From contig OZ242191.1 of NCBI GenBank assembly GCA_965205915.1, positions 1,922,001 through 1,986,000 of the forward strand: DNA of 64,000 nucleotides. Direction: 5' to 3'. Positions within the stretch are counted from its first letter, which is position 1. The number at the start of each line of letters is the position of its first letter. Below, one piece after another: positions 55,529 to 64,000 of this stretch. A program made the translations under genes and the position numbers. Below the pieces are notes generated by a model that was not told the DNA's origin, ran no database searches, and was given only the letters and a program-made list of their open reading frames with translations. The DNA is from VXMO01 sp965205915 (GTDB taxonomy: Bacteria; Chloroflexota; Dehalococcoidia; UBA6926).

Positions 55529-55638
55529 CCATCCTGGTTGGCCCCTTACGCATCGCCGCTATACCCTTAAGCATCGCCGCTATAGTGGAGGGAGACAAAA
55601 AGTCTTGAGCGTAGCTCCCACTCAACAGGAGGAAACAA

Positions 55639-56319
55639 ATGAAAACCACAACCGAATTCGCTCCGGCATTCACATATCTGACGGTGGAATTGGACGAGGG
55701 CGAGTCAATCAGGGTTGAGCCCGGCGCCATGGCCACTCAGCAAGGCCTTGAGATGCACACGGGCATGAGCGGCGGCGGATTGATGGGTAAGCTGCGCCGC
55801 GTCGTCGCGGGCGAATCCTTCTTCGTCAACACATTCACGGGAGGCCCCGGCGGCGGCTGGATCGGCATTGCTCCGACCCTGCCTGGAGACATGAAGTCAT
55901 TTGAACTTGAGCCGGGCCAAAACCTGTTCATCCAGGGCGGCTCATTCCTGGCGTCCGATATGAACGTGGAACTGGACACGAAGTTTCAGGGGATGCGCGG
56001 TCTGTTCAGTGGCGAGAACCTTTTCTTCCTCCGCGCCTACGTAGAGCGCGGTGCCGGCATCGTCTACTGCAACTGCTTCGGCGCGATTAAGGAACTGGCT
56101 GTCTCCGGCGATCAGGAGCTGGTGATCGACACCGGCCATCTCGTCGCCTTCACGGACGGAGTCGACTACACCATCGGCAAGGTCGGCGGGCTCGTCTCGC
56201 TCATCGGAGGCGGCGAGGGCCTTGTGATGAAGTTCCGTGGCGAGGGCAAAGTGTGGATCCAGACGCGCACAATCGCCACACTGGCTGACCAACTGAACCC
56301 CCTAATCTCCAAGAACTGA
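55639..56319 (+). CDS. AIM24/TIGR00266 family protein
   Basis: A 226-residue beta-barrel-like protein. Motifs: LTVELDEGESIRVEPGAMAT, GLEMHTGMSGGGLMGKLRRV, GESFFVNTFTG, GVDYTIGKVGGLVSLIGGGE and GLVMKFRGEGKVWIQTR, characteristic of TIGR00266 (AIM24) proteins of unknown biochemical role. AGGAGG stands 7 nt before the ATG. Followed by a family B repeat array. Confidence 0.92.
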   Translation: MKTTTEFAPAFTYLTVELDEGESIRVEPGAMATQQGLEMHTGMSGGGLMGKLRRVVAGESFFVNTFTGGPGGGWIGIAPTLPGDMKSFELEPGQNLFIQGGSFLASDMNVELDTKFQGMRGLFSGENLFFLRAYVERGAGIVYCNCFGAIKELAVSGDQELVIDTGHLVAFTDGVDYTIGKVGGLVSLIGGGEGLVMKFRGEGKVWIQTRTIATLADQLNPLISKN

Positions 56320-56330
56320 ACACGAACCTG

Positions 56331-56440
56331 AATGTCCCCTCTCCCTCGGGGAGAGGCCACCTCAAAATCCCCTCTCCCCCGGGAAGAGTCCACCTCAAAA
56401 TCCCCTCTCCTTGGGGAGAGGGTTAGGGTGAGGGGTATTA
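56331..56440 (+). repeat. Repeat family B: two truncated heads plus one full unit
   Basis: Two heads (TCCCCTCTCCCTCGGGGAGA, and CCCCTCTCCCCCGGGAAGAG) separated by CCACCTCAAAAT, then a full unit ending GGGTTAGGGTGAGGGG. A degenerate family A unit follows at 56463-56490. Confidence 0.85.
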
Positions 56441-56513
56441 CACTGTTACTGCGGTGGCCTGGAGTGGCATTCTGAGCGTAGCGAAGAATCTATAGGACAC
56501 ATAAGAGAATCTA

Positions 56514-57266
56514 ATGACAACAAACGGACAGCACGCCGCGCGCCCCCGCCCATGGGACGCATACATCAGCGACCGCGATCGTGAGATCTACGCCAAGAGC
56601 GGCTTCGGCGCAAGCGTCGGTGTCGGAGAGCGCCCCGCGCTCCTGATCATCGACGCGCAGTACCGCACCACAGGCGAGGGCCCCGTCCCCATTGAGGAGG
56701 CGATGAAGCAATACGCCACCGCCGTCGGTGAGGACGCATGGCGCGCCGTCGACCACATCGAGCAGCTGGTCAAGGTCTTCCGCGCAAAGGGCTGGCCCGT
56801 CATGTACGCGCAGGGCGAGCGAACCGGCGTGCAGGAGGGCGCGCGCTACACGGACAAGATCCCGTCCCTGTCCGCCGACTACAACCTCCCCGGCAGCCGT
56901 GGCGCGCAGATCGTCGAACCCCTCACCCCTGAGCCGAGCGACGTCATCATCTACAAGCGATTCCCCTCCATCTTCTTCGGCACAAACCTCGTCACCCAGC
57001 TTGTGGCGGCGGGCGCGGACACACTGATTGTCGTCGGCTGCACGACAAGCGGCTGCGTGCGCGGCACCGTCGTCGATGGCATGAGCTACGGATTCCGCTG
57101 CATCGTGCCGGAGGACTGCGTATGGGATCGGGGGCAGGCCTCCCACGCCATCAACCTCTTTGACATCGCCCAAAAATACGCCGATGTCATGCCCCTCGAT
57201 GAACTCGAACCCATCCTCAAAGCCGTCCCCGCCCGCCAAGAACCCACCGCCACCCCCGGCAACTAG
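56514..57266 (+). CDS. Isochorismatase-family cysteine hydrolase
   Basis: A 250-residue member: ERPALLIIDAQYRTTGEGPV with the catalytic Asp, SDVIIYKRFPSIFFGTNLV with the Lys, and LIVVGCTTSGCVRGTVVDGM with the nucleophile Cys (and cis peptide). Resembles N-carbamoylsarcosine amidase/nicotinamidase-like branches; substrate unknown. It ends 14 bp before the PEP-mutase-like gene, likely one transcript. Confidence 0.9.
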   Translation: MTTNGQHAARPRPWDAYISDRDREIYAKSGFGASVGVGERPALLIIDAQYRTTGEGPVPIEEAMKQYATAVGEDAWRAVDHIEQLVKVFRAKGWPVMYAQGERTGVQEGARYTDKIPSLSADYNLPGSRGAQIVEPLTPEPSDVIIYKRFPSIFFGTNLVTQLVAAGADTLIVVGCTTSGCVRGTVVDGMSYGFRCIVPEDCVWDRGQASHAINLFDIAQKYADVMPLDELEPILKAVPARQEPTATPGN

Positions 57267-57279
57267 CTGCAATAACACG

Positions 57280-58149
57280 ATGCACGCCAGAAAACTACGG
57301 GAACTGCTCGATGATTCGCCCCCCCTCATCGTCCCGTTCGCCTATGACGCCTTCTCCGCCAAGCTGATCGAGGCCGCAGGCTTTCCCGCCGCCGGTATCA
57401 GCGGCTCATCCGTCGCGGCCTCCGCATTCGGCCTGCCGGACGTCGGCCTGCTTTCCCGCGAAGATGTCGTAGGCCAATCCCGCCACATCGCCGCCGCCGT
57501 CACCATCCCCGTCTTTGCCGACGCCGACACCGGCTACGGCGGCCCCCTGCAGGCCGCCCACACCGTCCGCGCAATGGAAGACGCGGGCTTGGCCGGACTC
57601 TTTATGGAAGATCAGGAAGACCCCAAACGTTGCGCCCACCTCGCGGGCACGGTCGTCATCCCGATGGAAGACATGCTCGGCAAACTCAAAGCAGCCCTTG
57701 GCGCGCGCCGCGATAAAGATTTCGTCATCATCGCCCGCACCGACGCCGTCGAAAGCGAGGGCGTGCAGGGCGCAGCCAAACGTGCCCGCGCCTACCTCGA
57801 CGCCGGTGCCGACATGGCATTCTTCGCCGGCCCGAGCACCGTAGAAGAGTTGGAACAATTCCCGAAACTAGTCGGCGACGGCAAACTCATGGTCGTCCTC
57901 ACCGAGGGCGGCAAGACACCCCTCCTCCCCGCTGCCCAACTCGCCGACATGGGCTACACCCTAATCGGCTACTCCGGCCTCGCCATCGGCGCAGCCGCCA
58001 AAGCCGTTACCGATAGCCTTGAAGTCTTGAGAGGGCAGGGCAGTAACGCCAACCTCATCGACCGCGTCATGCCCCTCCCAGCCCGCAACGTCGTGCTGGA
58101 GCTAGACAAGTGGCAACAACTTGAAGAGGAATCTCTCCCCCCGCAATAA
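57280..58149 (+). CDS. Isocitrate lyase/PEP mutase superfamily enzyme
   Basis: A 289-residue TIM-barrel protein: FAYDAFSAKLIEAAGFPAAG, SGSSVAASAFGLPDVG, VFADADTGYGGPLQAA (metal-binding Asp pair), FMEDQEDPKRCAHLAG and VIIARTDAVESEGVQG. This is the oxaloacetate decarboxylase/methylisocitrate lyase-like or carboxyphosphonoenolpyruvate-mutase-like branch. The KKCGH loop of true lyases is KRCAH here. ATG at 57280 gives a normal length; the frame is open further upstream. Confidence 0.88.
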   Translation: MHARKLRELLDDSPPLIVPFAYDAFSAKLIEAAGFPAAGISGSSVAASAFGLPDVGLLSREDVVGQSRHIAAAVTIPVFADADTGYGGPLQAAHTVRAMEDAGLAGLFMEDQEDPKRCAHLAGTVVIPMEDMLGKLKAALGARRDKDFVIIARTDAVESEGVQGAAKRARAYLDAGADMAFFAGPSTVEELEQFPKLVGDGKLMVVLTEGGKTPLLPAAQLADMGYTLIGYSGLAIGAAAKAVTDSLEVLRGQGSNANLIDRVMPLPARNVVLELDKWQQLEEESLPPQ

Positions 58150-58203
58150 CCGCCCTAGCGTACAATCTCCCTCTGGTAGACTGTCCCCAACGGAACACTA
58201 CTC

Positions 58204-58746
58204 ATGACAACCCAACAAGAAACTGAACAACTCCCCGACCTCGGCCAGCGAGTAGCTCGCCTGGAGGGCCGCTTTGACGAGCTAAGCCCACGAATCGACA
58301 ACCTGCAAAGGTCTGTCGATGCCATTCGGAAAGAAATGCAATCCAGGAATGCCGCCTTGCGCAGCGAGATGCAGGCCGGGATGGCCGCCTTGCGCAGCGA
58401 GATACAGGCTGGGATGGCCGCCTTACGCAGCGAGATTCGAGCTAGGGATGCCGGCTAACGGAGCAACATGCAGGCCGGTGACGCATCCCTCCGCAGCGAA
58501 ATGAAAACCGGGTTTGCCGTCTTTCACGATGAGATGCAAGCCGGATTTGCCGCTTTGCGCAGTGAGAGGGAGGCCTTTGGCACAACCGTGCGCACCGAGG
58601 TACAGACCTATAACGCATCCCACCGCGAAGATATCCAGGAACTCCGTTCAGACATCAACAGTTTCAAAAACACCATGATCGTTGTCGTCCTTGGCTCCTG
58701 GGTCACGCTGATGGCCGCATTCATTAGTATCTTTTTGCTTCAGTGA
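58204..58746 (+). pseudogene. Coiled-coil protein with C-terminal TM anchor, interrupted by TAA
   Basis: ATG at 58204 starts a heptad-rich protein (QRVARLEGRFDELSPRIDNL) with tandem 11-residue repeats (MAALRSEIQAG). TAA at 58456 stops the first part; the same frame continues MQAGDASLRSEM, FAALRSEREAF and ends with a membrane segment TMIVVVLGSWVTLMAAFISI at 58746. In the repeat alignment the stop stands where Leu (TTA) is expected, one base away. A genuine interruption or an assembly error are both possible. Confidence 0.65.
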
Positions 58747-58803
58747 TTCCCTCTATAGCCTTTGACTTGTAAATACTGAGATTTAGTCTCTAAACTGTCT
58801 CTT

Positions 58804-59715
58804 ATGGAAGCCGCCCCACTACTTGAAGCCACCAATCTAACCAAACGTTACGGCAGAGTGCTGGCCCTGGACGGGGTCAACTTTACCGTTGGCGATGGCA
58901 TCACCGGCCTCCTTGGCCCCAACGGCGCGGGCAAGAGCACCGCAATCAAGCTCTTCCTCGGCCTCTTGCAGCCCTCGGACGGCATGGCTCACGTTATGGG
59001 CTCGCAGCCCTACAGAGACGTCAACGCCCGCTCCCTCATCGGCTACATGCCGGAGCATGATTGCCTCCCCACGTCCGTCAACGCATCCGAGTTCCTCACC
59101 CACATGGCGCAGGTCAGCGGCCTGCCACCCGCCCAGGCTCGCACACGAGCTGCCGACACCATGCGGCACGTCGGCTTGGATGAGGCCCGCTACCGAAGCA
59201 TCAAAGAGTACTCTACCGGCATGAAACAGCGCGTCAAGCTCGCGCAAGCCATCGTCCACGATCCCCGCCTCGTCCTCCTCGATGAGCCTACCGCCGGACT
59301 AGACCCCGGAGGCCGCGAGGAAATGCTCGATCTCGTCAGGCGAACCGGCCGTGAGTTCGGCATCAGCATCGTCTTCTCCTCCCACCTCATGGGTGAAGTG
59401 GAGCGCACCTGCGACAACATCATCGTATTGGAGGCCGGCCGCGTAACGCATGAGGGCAGCGTCACGGGCTTCACCCAGAACACCGATATTCTCGCCGTCG
59501 AGATTGACTCCCGCCACGACGAGTTCATCGCCGCCCTGACCTCCCGCGGTATGGAGGCTCAGCGCGACGGCAACTCCGTGCTGGTGGCGAATGATAATGG
59601 TGAGCATCTTGCAGCGATTCAGGAGGCGCTCGTCGAGGCCGAGGCCCCTCTCCGCCGCATGGCGCTCAGACGCCGCATGTTGACCGAAATCTTCCGCGAC
59701 GAGCCGACGGACTAA
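58804..59715 (+). CDS. ABC transporter ATP-binding protein
   Basis: 303 residues: Walker A GPNGAGKST, Q loop region, signature STGMKQRVKLAQ, Walker B LVLLDEPTAGLDP, H loop FSSHLMGEVERT. Of the ABC-2 exporter type with a C-terminal extension (residues about 225-303) common in such ATPases. First of four co-directional genes: ATPase, permease, ATPase, permease (58804-62570), with spacings of 6, -4 and 3 bp. Confidence 0.94.
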   Translation: MEAAPLLEATNLTKRYGRVLALDGVNFTVGDGITGLLGPNGAGKSTAIKLFLGLLQPSDGMAHVMGSQPYRDVNARSLIGYMPEHDCLPTSVNASEFLTHMAQVSGLPPAQARTRAADTMRHVGLDEARYRSIKEYSTGMKQRVKLAQAIVHDPRLVLLDEPTAGLDPGGREEMLDLVRRTGREFGISIVFSSHLMGEVERTCDNIIVLEAGRVTHEGSVTGFTQNTDILAVEIDSRHDEFIAALTSRGMEAQRDGNSVLVANDNGEHLAAIQEALVEAEAPLRRMALRRRMLTEIFRDEPTD

Positions 59716-59721
59716 CGACGC

Positions 59722-60852
59722 ATGGAATCACGTCCTGCCGGCCAACTTTTTGACATCGGATACCAGCGCTATGACGGTCCCCGACAGGGTCGCAACCGCG
59801 TCCGACTCGCCCTATTCACAAGTGGACTACGGCAGTCAATGGGACTCGGCAGAGGCGCCCGTTCCAAGATCCTGCCCGTTCTCATGGTGCTGGTATCCAT
59901 CGTTCCGGCAGCCGTCTTCCTCGTAATCGCTGCCTTAACCGGAGGCTTGGGGGTAGAGGGCCGGCCCGTTGAGCTTGGAGACTATTTCCCCATCATTACG
60001 GCTCTGCTCTTGATCCTGACAGGCATCCTCGCTCCGGGCCTCTTGGTATCTGATCGAACCGAGAATGTCTTGAGCCTGTATCTCGTCCGACCTATGGGAA
60101 TCATGGACTACCTCGTCGGGCGCTGGCTCGCTTTCTTTGTCATGACGACGGTCATCGTCCTGAGCGGCCCACTCCTCTTGCTTCTGGGATACATCCTTCT
60201 TTCGGACAACGCCGCGCAGGAGTTTCGCGATAACTGGCTCGACTTTCCAAAGATATTTGTCGCTTCGATGGCCATGGGAGCACTGCTCACTTCCCTCCCG
60301 ATGGGCGTCGCCGCATTCACGCCCCGCCGTGTCTACGCCGCCGCCGTCGTCATTGGCGGCGTCCTGGCCCTCAGCGTCGCCGTAGGCATCCTCCTCACGG
60401 AAGAGGTCGGAACGTCGATTACATACGAAACGCGGCCAATAACAGAAGAGGAACTCGCAGAGTCGGAGCAATTCCTTGCGCGATTCCAGGAGCCGGGCAT
60501 CCCTGAGGACGCGGAAGTCTCCTTCGGAGTCGATTTCCCGTCGGGCGAGTCGAGGCAGTATCTAATGACAAGAGACGAAGTCCTCCTGGCGCTGGATGGT
60601 GGCGAAGTGCGAGTCCTTGAGATAGAAATCACGCGTCTCCTGGAACGCGACGCCGCAAAATGGGTCGTCTTCGCGGACCCGACCGCCGCCCTCGCATTTG
60701 TCACTGACCTCCTTTTCACAGACGTCGAAACCAACAACTACCGCGAGCTTGTTGCTGAGCACCCGGACTACTACGCAGTCGCGGGTTATCTGGCCTGGGT
60801 GCTCATCCCCCTCGCGCTGATGTGGTGGCGCTATCGGAGGTACGCGGCATGA
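59722..60852 (+). CDS. ABC-2 type permease
   Basis: 376 residues with about six membrane segments (ILPVLMVLVSIVPAAVFLVI, IITALLLILTGILAPGLLVS, WLAFFVMTTVIVLSGPLLLL, VYAAAVVIGGVLALSVAVGI, YLAWVLIPLALMWW). The loop LVSDRTENVLSLYLVRPMGI is typical of ABC-2 permeases, here with an extended soluble segment (about 240-330). Its stop TGA overlaps the ATG of the second ATPase (ATGA). Confidence 0.85.
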   Translation: MESRPAGQLFDIGYQRYDGPRQGRNRVRLALFTSGLRQSMGLGRGARSKILPVLMVLVSIVPAAVFLVIAALTGGLGVEGRPVELGDYFPIITALLLILTGILAPGLLVSDRTENVLSLYLVRPMGIMDYLVGRWLAFFVMTTVIVLSGPLLLLLGYILLSDNAAQEFRDNWLDFPKIFVASMAMGALLTSLPMGVAAFTPRRVYAAAVVIGGVLALSVAVGILLTEEVGTSITYETRPITEEELAESEQFLARFQEPGIPEDAEVSFGVDFPSGESRQYLMTRDEVLLALDGGEVRVLEIEITRLLERDAAKWVVFADPTAALAFVTDLLFTDVETNNYRELVAEHPDYYAVAGYLAWVLIPLALMWWRYRRYAA

Positions 60853-61811
60853 GCACTGACGAGGCCACAGTGGACAACAACCTCGAATCCTCCTCGGACG
60901 CCACCATCGTCGTCGACAACGTCTCCAAGTGGTTCGGCAACGTCGTCGCCGTCAATGAAGTCTCGCTCGAAATTCGCCCCGGCATCACCGGCCTGCTCGG
61001 CCCCAACGGCGCGGGCAAGACAACCCTCCTCCACATGATGACCGGCCTCTCCGGCGCATCGCGTGGCGTGGTGCGCGTTCTCGGACAACCGGTCCGCGGC
61101 GACACGAAACTCTACCGCCGGATCGGCGTCATGACGGAGCATCAGGCCGTCTACGATTTCTACACGGGGCGTGAATTCGTTGAGTTCTCCGCGCGTATGC
61201 ACAGCCTCCCTGATGTCCCCCAGGCAGTCGACAAGGCCATCGAGGCCGTCAGGATGACGGACGCGCAGAACCGCCGCCTGTCCACCTACTCGCGCGGAAT
61301 GCGGCAGCGGATGCGCCTCGCCGCCACCCTTGTCCATGATCCGCCCGTCCTGGTGCTGGATGAGCCGCTCAATGGCACAGACCCTCGCCAACGTCTTGAG
61401 TTCCACGATCTCGCCCGACGCCTTGCCGCCGAGGGCCGCACCATCGTCGTCTCCTCACACATCCTCGAAGAGGTCGAGACGCTCGCAGACAACATCGTCC
61501 TCATGGTGAGCGGCAAACTCGCCGCCTCAGGCGATTTCCGCTCCATTCGCGCCCTGCTTGATGACCGCCCGTACAGAATTCGTGTCACATCCACCAATCC
61601 GCGCGCGCTCGCCGGCGGCCTCATGCTCAGCGAGGCGGTGACGTCCGTCACCATGGATAGAGATGGCTCTGTCCTTCTGTTGACCGATGACCTGCCAACC
61701 CTGCAAGTGCAGCTGCCACGCGTCGCCCGCGACGCCGGGACCGTCCTGCAGACCGTCGAGCCGCAGGATGAGTCGCTGGAAAGCGTATTCACCTACATCG
61801 TGGAGCGCTGA
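60849..61811 (+). CDS. ABC transporter ATP-binding protein (second)
   Basis: 320 residues: Walker A GPNGAGKTT, signature YSRGMRQRMRLA, Walker B VLVLDEPLNGTDP, H loop SSHILEEVE. The Walker B ends NGTDP where the first ATPase has AGLDP. The ATG at 60849 overlaps the preceding stop; the frame is open to 60822. C-terminal about 90 residues are an auxiliary domain. Confidence 0.93.
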   Translation: MSTDEATVDNNLESSSDATIVVDNVSKWFGNVVAVNEVSLEIRPGITGLLGPNGAGKTTLLHMMTGLSGASRGVVRVLGQPVRGDTKLYRRIGVMTEHQAVYDFYTGREFVEFSARMHSLPDVPQAVDKAIEAVRMTDAQNRRLSTYSRGMRQRMRLAATLVHDPPVLVLDEPLNGTDPRQRLEFHDLARRLAAEGRTIVVSSHILEEVETLADNIVLMVSGKLAASGDFRSIRALLDDRPYRIRVTSTNPRALAGGLMLSEAVTSVTMDRDGSVLLLTDDLPTLQVQLPRVARDAGTVLQTVEPQDESLESVFTYIVER

Positions 61812-61814
61812 CGA

Positions 61815-62570
61815 ATGTTCACCGTTCTATCGCTCACACTCCGCCAACTGACCGGCTCGCGCCGTCAGGCCATCCTGTGGCTCTTCGCAGCCTCCCCGCT
61901 CGCGATGGCAATACTGATACGCGTCCTTTCTGATGACTATACGAGTGTCATACTCGAACGACTCTTTGATCTCCTCCTGGTGGCAGTCGTCTTGCCGTTA
62001 GTCGTGGCCATTCTCGCGACGACCGCCCTGGGAGACGACGTTGAAGATCGAACCCTGTCGTACATCCTGCTGCGACCCGTTCCCCGCTGGCAGATCGTCG
62101 CCGCAAAATACATCTCCGTCGTCGTGCTATCCGCTGTGCCGCTCCTTCTTATGGGCGCGGCCATGGCCGGTGTGGCATTCATCGATGATGCAGAAGACCT
62201 GAACGACTACGAGAATGTCATCCGGCCAATTCTCGGTATCGTGGCCGGATTGGCGCTAGGAGTATTGGCCTACTCGGCGGCGTTTATGTGGCTGGGGCTA
62301 ATCTCCGGACAGGCCCTGGGACTCGCGATCGTCTACGTCTTTGTCTGGGAAGGCGCGGCCGCCAACATCTTCGGCGGCATCCGATACCTCAGCATCCGCA
62401 GCTACAGCCTCATAACCATGAGAGAAGCCGGCGGATCAACCCTATATGAGATTAGCCCGGTCGCCGGCGCCGAAATCGGCATCGCCGTCGCCCTGGGCGG
62501 AGCAGCCGCCATCGTCATAGCCTTCCTCGCCCTAACCCTAATCCAACTAAAAAACATGGACGTCCCCTAA
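61815..62570 (+). CDS. ABC-2 type permease (second)
   Basis: 251 residues, about six membrane segments (AILWLFAASPLAMAILI, LLLVAVVLPLVVAILATTAL, IVAAKYISVVVLSAVPLLLM, ILGIVAGLALGVLAYSAAFM, AGAEIGIAVALGGAAAIVIA). The loop GDDVEDRTLSYILLRPVPRW matches the ABC-2 loop of the first permease. Two full half-transporter pairs in one operon suggest one heteromeric exporter; substrate unknown. Confidence 0.87.
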   Translation: MFTVLSLTLRQLTGSRRQAILWLFAASPLAMAILIRVLSDDYTSVILERLFDLLLVAVVLPLVVAILATTALGDDVEDRTLSYILLRPVPRWQIVAAKYISVVVLSAVPLLLMGAAMAGVAFIDDAEDLNDYENVIRPILGIVAGLALGVLAYSAAFMWLGLISGQALGLAIVYVFVWEGAAANIFGGIRYLSIRSYSLITMREAGGSTLYEISPVAGAEIGIAVALGGAAAIVIAFLALTLIQLKNMDVP

Positions 62571-62589
62571 GCGAGAAGGCCCAAGCGCC

Positions 62590-63015
62590 TCAGAGAGGGT
62601 TTCGCCAGCGAAGTCCTGGGAATCGCCCGAAGTCTGAGTCGCCCGAATGGACCTCGGCCTGGTATTCCATTGCCAGCGCGGCTATGTGAGCGTCCGGCAC
62701 GAGGTTTCCGCCAACACCTGCGGCGACAATCGCCTGCCGAAACAGCGTGAGATGTTCATGGCCGGGATTAATCGGCCTGACGAGGGGATTGCGGAACCAC
62801 TCCTCAACCACGTCCAGGGCTTGTGCCGGAGCAACGGGATCAATGACTGAGGACCGGTTGGTGATAACTCGCACGAAACCCGCGGTGACTGACCAGGGAA
62901 GTCCGATCTGCTCCGTGCCATTCAACAGGCTTTCCCACCATGCAAGCGCGGCGGCGTGGTGAGGATCAGCCTCATTGTGTGCATAGACTAGCAGGTTGAC
63001 GTCAGGAACGATCAT
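62590..63015 (-). CDS. vapC: VapC-type PIN-domain toxin
   Basis: A 141-residue PIN ribonuclease: MIVPDVNLLVYAHNEADPHH with the first Asp, WSVTAGFVRVITN, then GGNLVPDAHIAALA and VHSGDSDFGRFPGLRW with the last acidic cluster. Toxin of a VapBC pair; the start overlaps the antitoxin stop by 4 bp. Confidence 0.9.
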   Translation of the reverse strand: MIVPDVNLLVYAHNEADPHHAAALAWWESLLNGTEQIGLPWSVTAGFVRVITNRSSVIDPVAPAQALDVVEEWFRNPLVRPINPGHEHLTLFRQAIVAAGVGGNLVPDAHIAALAMEYQAEVHSGDSDFGRFPGLRWRNPL

Positions 63016-63329
63016 TCAGTCTTCTTGTCTTCCGTTTCCAGGTCTTTGGCTTTCTGTTCTTGTTCTGCCATGATTCTGGCGCTTACTTCGCGGAAATGCT
63101 GGTCGTCAAGATCATTCAGAAATTCTTTGATCTTGAGAGGATCGAAGCCGGGCGCGTACTCGCTCTTGAACGTCTTGACACGAAAAACCGGCCGTTCCTC
63201 CGGCAGCCGGGGCGACAACCCCCGTCGCAGCGCATCATTCACCACCTGCTTGAACGGCAGTTCGAGCAGGTGGGCCTGCTCCTTGAGCATATCCGCGATG
63301 TCATCATCAAGAGTGAGTGTTGTTCTCAT
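63012..63329 (-). CDS. vapB: VapB-type RHH antitoxin
   Basis: A 105-residue ribbon-helix-helix protein: MRTTLTLDDDIADMLKEQAH, LPFKQVVNDALRRGL, then a C-terminal acidic part (EVSARIMAEQEQKAKDLETE) that would bind the toxin. Precedes vapC with a 4-bp overlap. Confidence 0.88.
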   Translation of the reverse strand: MRTTLTLDDDIADMLKEQAHLLELPFKQVVNDALRRGLSPRLPEERPVFRVKTFKSEYAPGFDPLKIKEFLNDLDDQHFREVSARIMAEQEQKAKDLETEDKKTE

Positions 63330-63469
63330 GGGAGCATCATGATGCCTTGATTATTTGATGTCAAGATGTTTGACCTTACCCTGCATGTTACCGCCGCCTT
63401 ATGTGCCCCATCCTCCCCCCATTTCCCATATCATTCCCCTATCACCACCCCATCGAACCGGAGCAAGAA

Positions 63470-64000
63470 ATGCCATTCGACACCCTAATCTGTGGCGCGG
63501 AAGTCATCCTCCCATACGGCGGCGGCCAACGCCGAATCGATCTCGCCATCACCGACGGCCACATCGCCGCTCACCTTGAGCCCGGCACGGACGCCGACGC
63601 CGCCGAAACCATCGACGCCACCAACCGCGTCATCCTCCCCGGTGTCATCGATCCTCACACCCACCTCAACCTCGGCGACCCCGAAACGGCCTTCGAAACC
63701 GAAACCCGCGCCGCCGCCCTGCACGGCATCACAACCATCCTCCACTTCCTCATGTCCAACGAGCCCTACGAAGCCGAGTACAACCAATACCGCGAATGGG
63801 GAGATGCCCAGAGCCTCATTGACTACGGCCTCCACGCCGTCATCTCCACACGCGAGCAGCTGGGAGAAATCGACCGATACGTCGATGAGTTCGGCGTAGG
63901 CAGCTTTAAGTTCTTTATGAGCTTCCGTGGCGAGGAGGGCGCCTACATCGGCCTGCCCCCGATAGACGACGGCCTCATGTACGAAATCCTGGAAAAACTC
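63470..64000 (+). CDS. Dihydropyrimidinase/D-hydantoinase-like amidohydrolase, 5' part
   Basis: Open to the window end: 177 codons. Starts MPFDTLICGAEVILPYGGGQ; the metal motif is in ILPGVIDPHTHLNLG (HxH), and GSFKFFMSFRGEEGAYIG holds the Lys expected to be carboxylated. This is the cyclic-amidohydrolase family of dihydropyrimidinases, hydantoinases and relatives. ATG at 63470 with a GGAG-type site (CCGGAGCAAG) nearby. Confidence 0.88.
   Translation, partial: MPFDTLICGAEVILPYGGGQRRIDLAITDGHIAAHLEPGTDADAAETIDATNRVILPGVIDPHTHLNLGDPETAFETETRAAALHGITTILHFLMSNEPYEAEYNQYREWGDAQSLIDYGLHAVISTREQLGEIDRYVDEFGVGSFKFFMSFRGEEGAYIGLPPIDDGLMYEILEKL

Overview
The window is a gene-dense chromosomal segment (roughly 60% GC) from an uncultured bacterium. 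My best guess is a Chloroflexota lineage (Dehalococcoidia/SAR202-like, probably marine). This rests on several paralogous CaiB/BaiF and enoyl-CoA hydratase genes, lipoproteins with Thr/Pro-rich linkers, small DUF2277- and DUF6391-type genes, a 23S rRNA gene standing alone away from any 16S or 5S, and no outer-membrane or LPS genes. The taxonomy is an inference.

Layout. 1-7 kb holds housekeeping and DNA-repair genes (recJ 3' part, lgt, a MNT/HEPN pair, a Xer recombinase, a cytidylate-kinase-like protein, uvrC). 7.3-10.2 kb is accessory DNA inserted just behind uvrC: a large leucine-rich-repeat lipoprotein, then a second copy of the last 78 bp of uvrC, then a small gene and a decayed aspartic protease. 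10.3-13.9 kb is an acyl-CoA block (two crotonases, a Nudix hydrolase, an MDR reductase). 14-20.6 kb has an exported protein, dut, a two-domain rhodanese, a molybdopterin oxidoreductase, mgtE, folB and a rhomboid protease. 20.7-24.6 kb is CaiB followed by a layered island: a lipoprotein, a repeated CaiB 3' end, a DUF4268-like nuclease, a two-TM protein, and three copies (one intact, two decayed) of tRNA-Arg(UCU). 24.7-42.5 kb returns to core genes: hpt, valS, a sterol-C24-methyltransferase-like gene, coaX-coaBC with a MobA-like gene, nnrE/D, acpS, folD, a blue-copper lipoprotein, queA and an M20 peptidase. 42.6-46.1 kb is an isolated 23S rRNA unit with its own promoter and processing stalk, followed by initiator tRNA. 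46-64 kb has a site-2 protease, a HEPN-like protein with an SSB-like C-terminal tip, nuoE/nuoF-like genes, a nucleoside hydrolase/PfkB pair, AIM24, an isochorismatase and a PEP-mutase-like enzyme, a four-gene ABC operon, a VapBC pair and the start of a dihydropyrimidinase.

The most striking object is the rhodanese on the minus strand at 16227-17054. Its frame is interrupted by one TGA exactly where the catalytic cysteine of the active-site loop belongs. The rest of the C-terminus is intact behind it, and a perfect 7-bp hairpin with a GGC loop starts 10 nt after the TGA, fitting a bacterial SECIS element. I read it as a candidate selenocysteine sulfurtransferase; a simple nonsense mutation is the main alternative.

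Two further themes recur. First, uvrC and CaiB each have a diverged second copy of their 3' end lying beyond inserted cargo, and tRNA-Arg fragments punctuate the second island, so cargo seems to be added by recombination or integration that regenerates gene ends. Second, two families of intergenic palindromic repeats form polar arrays of truncated heads ending in one complete unit, usually right behind stop codons and sometimes supplying the last codons of a gene.
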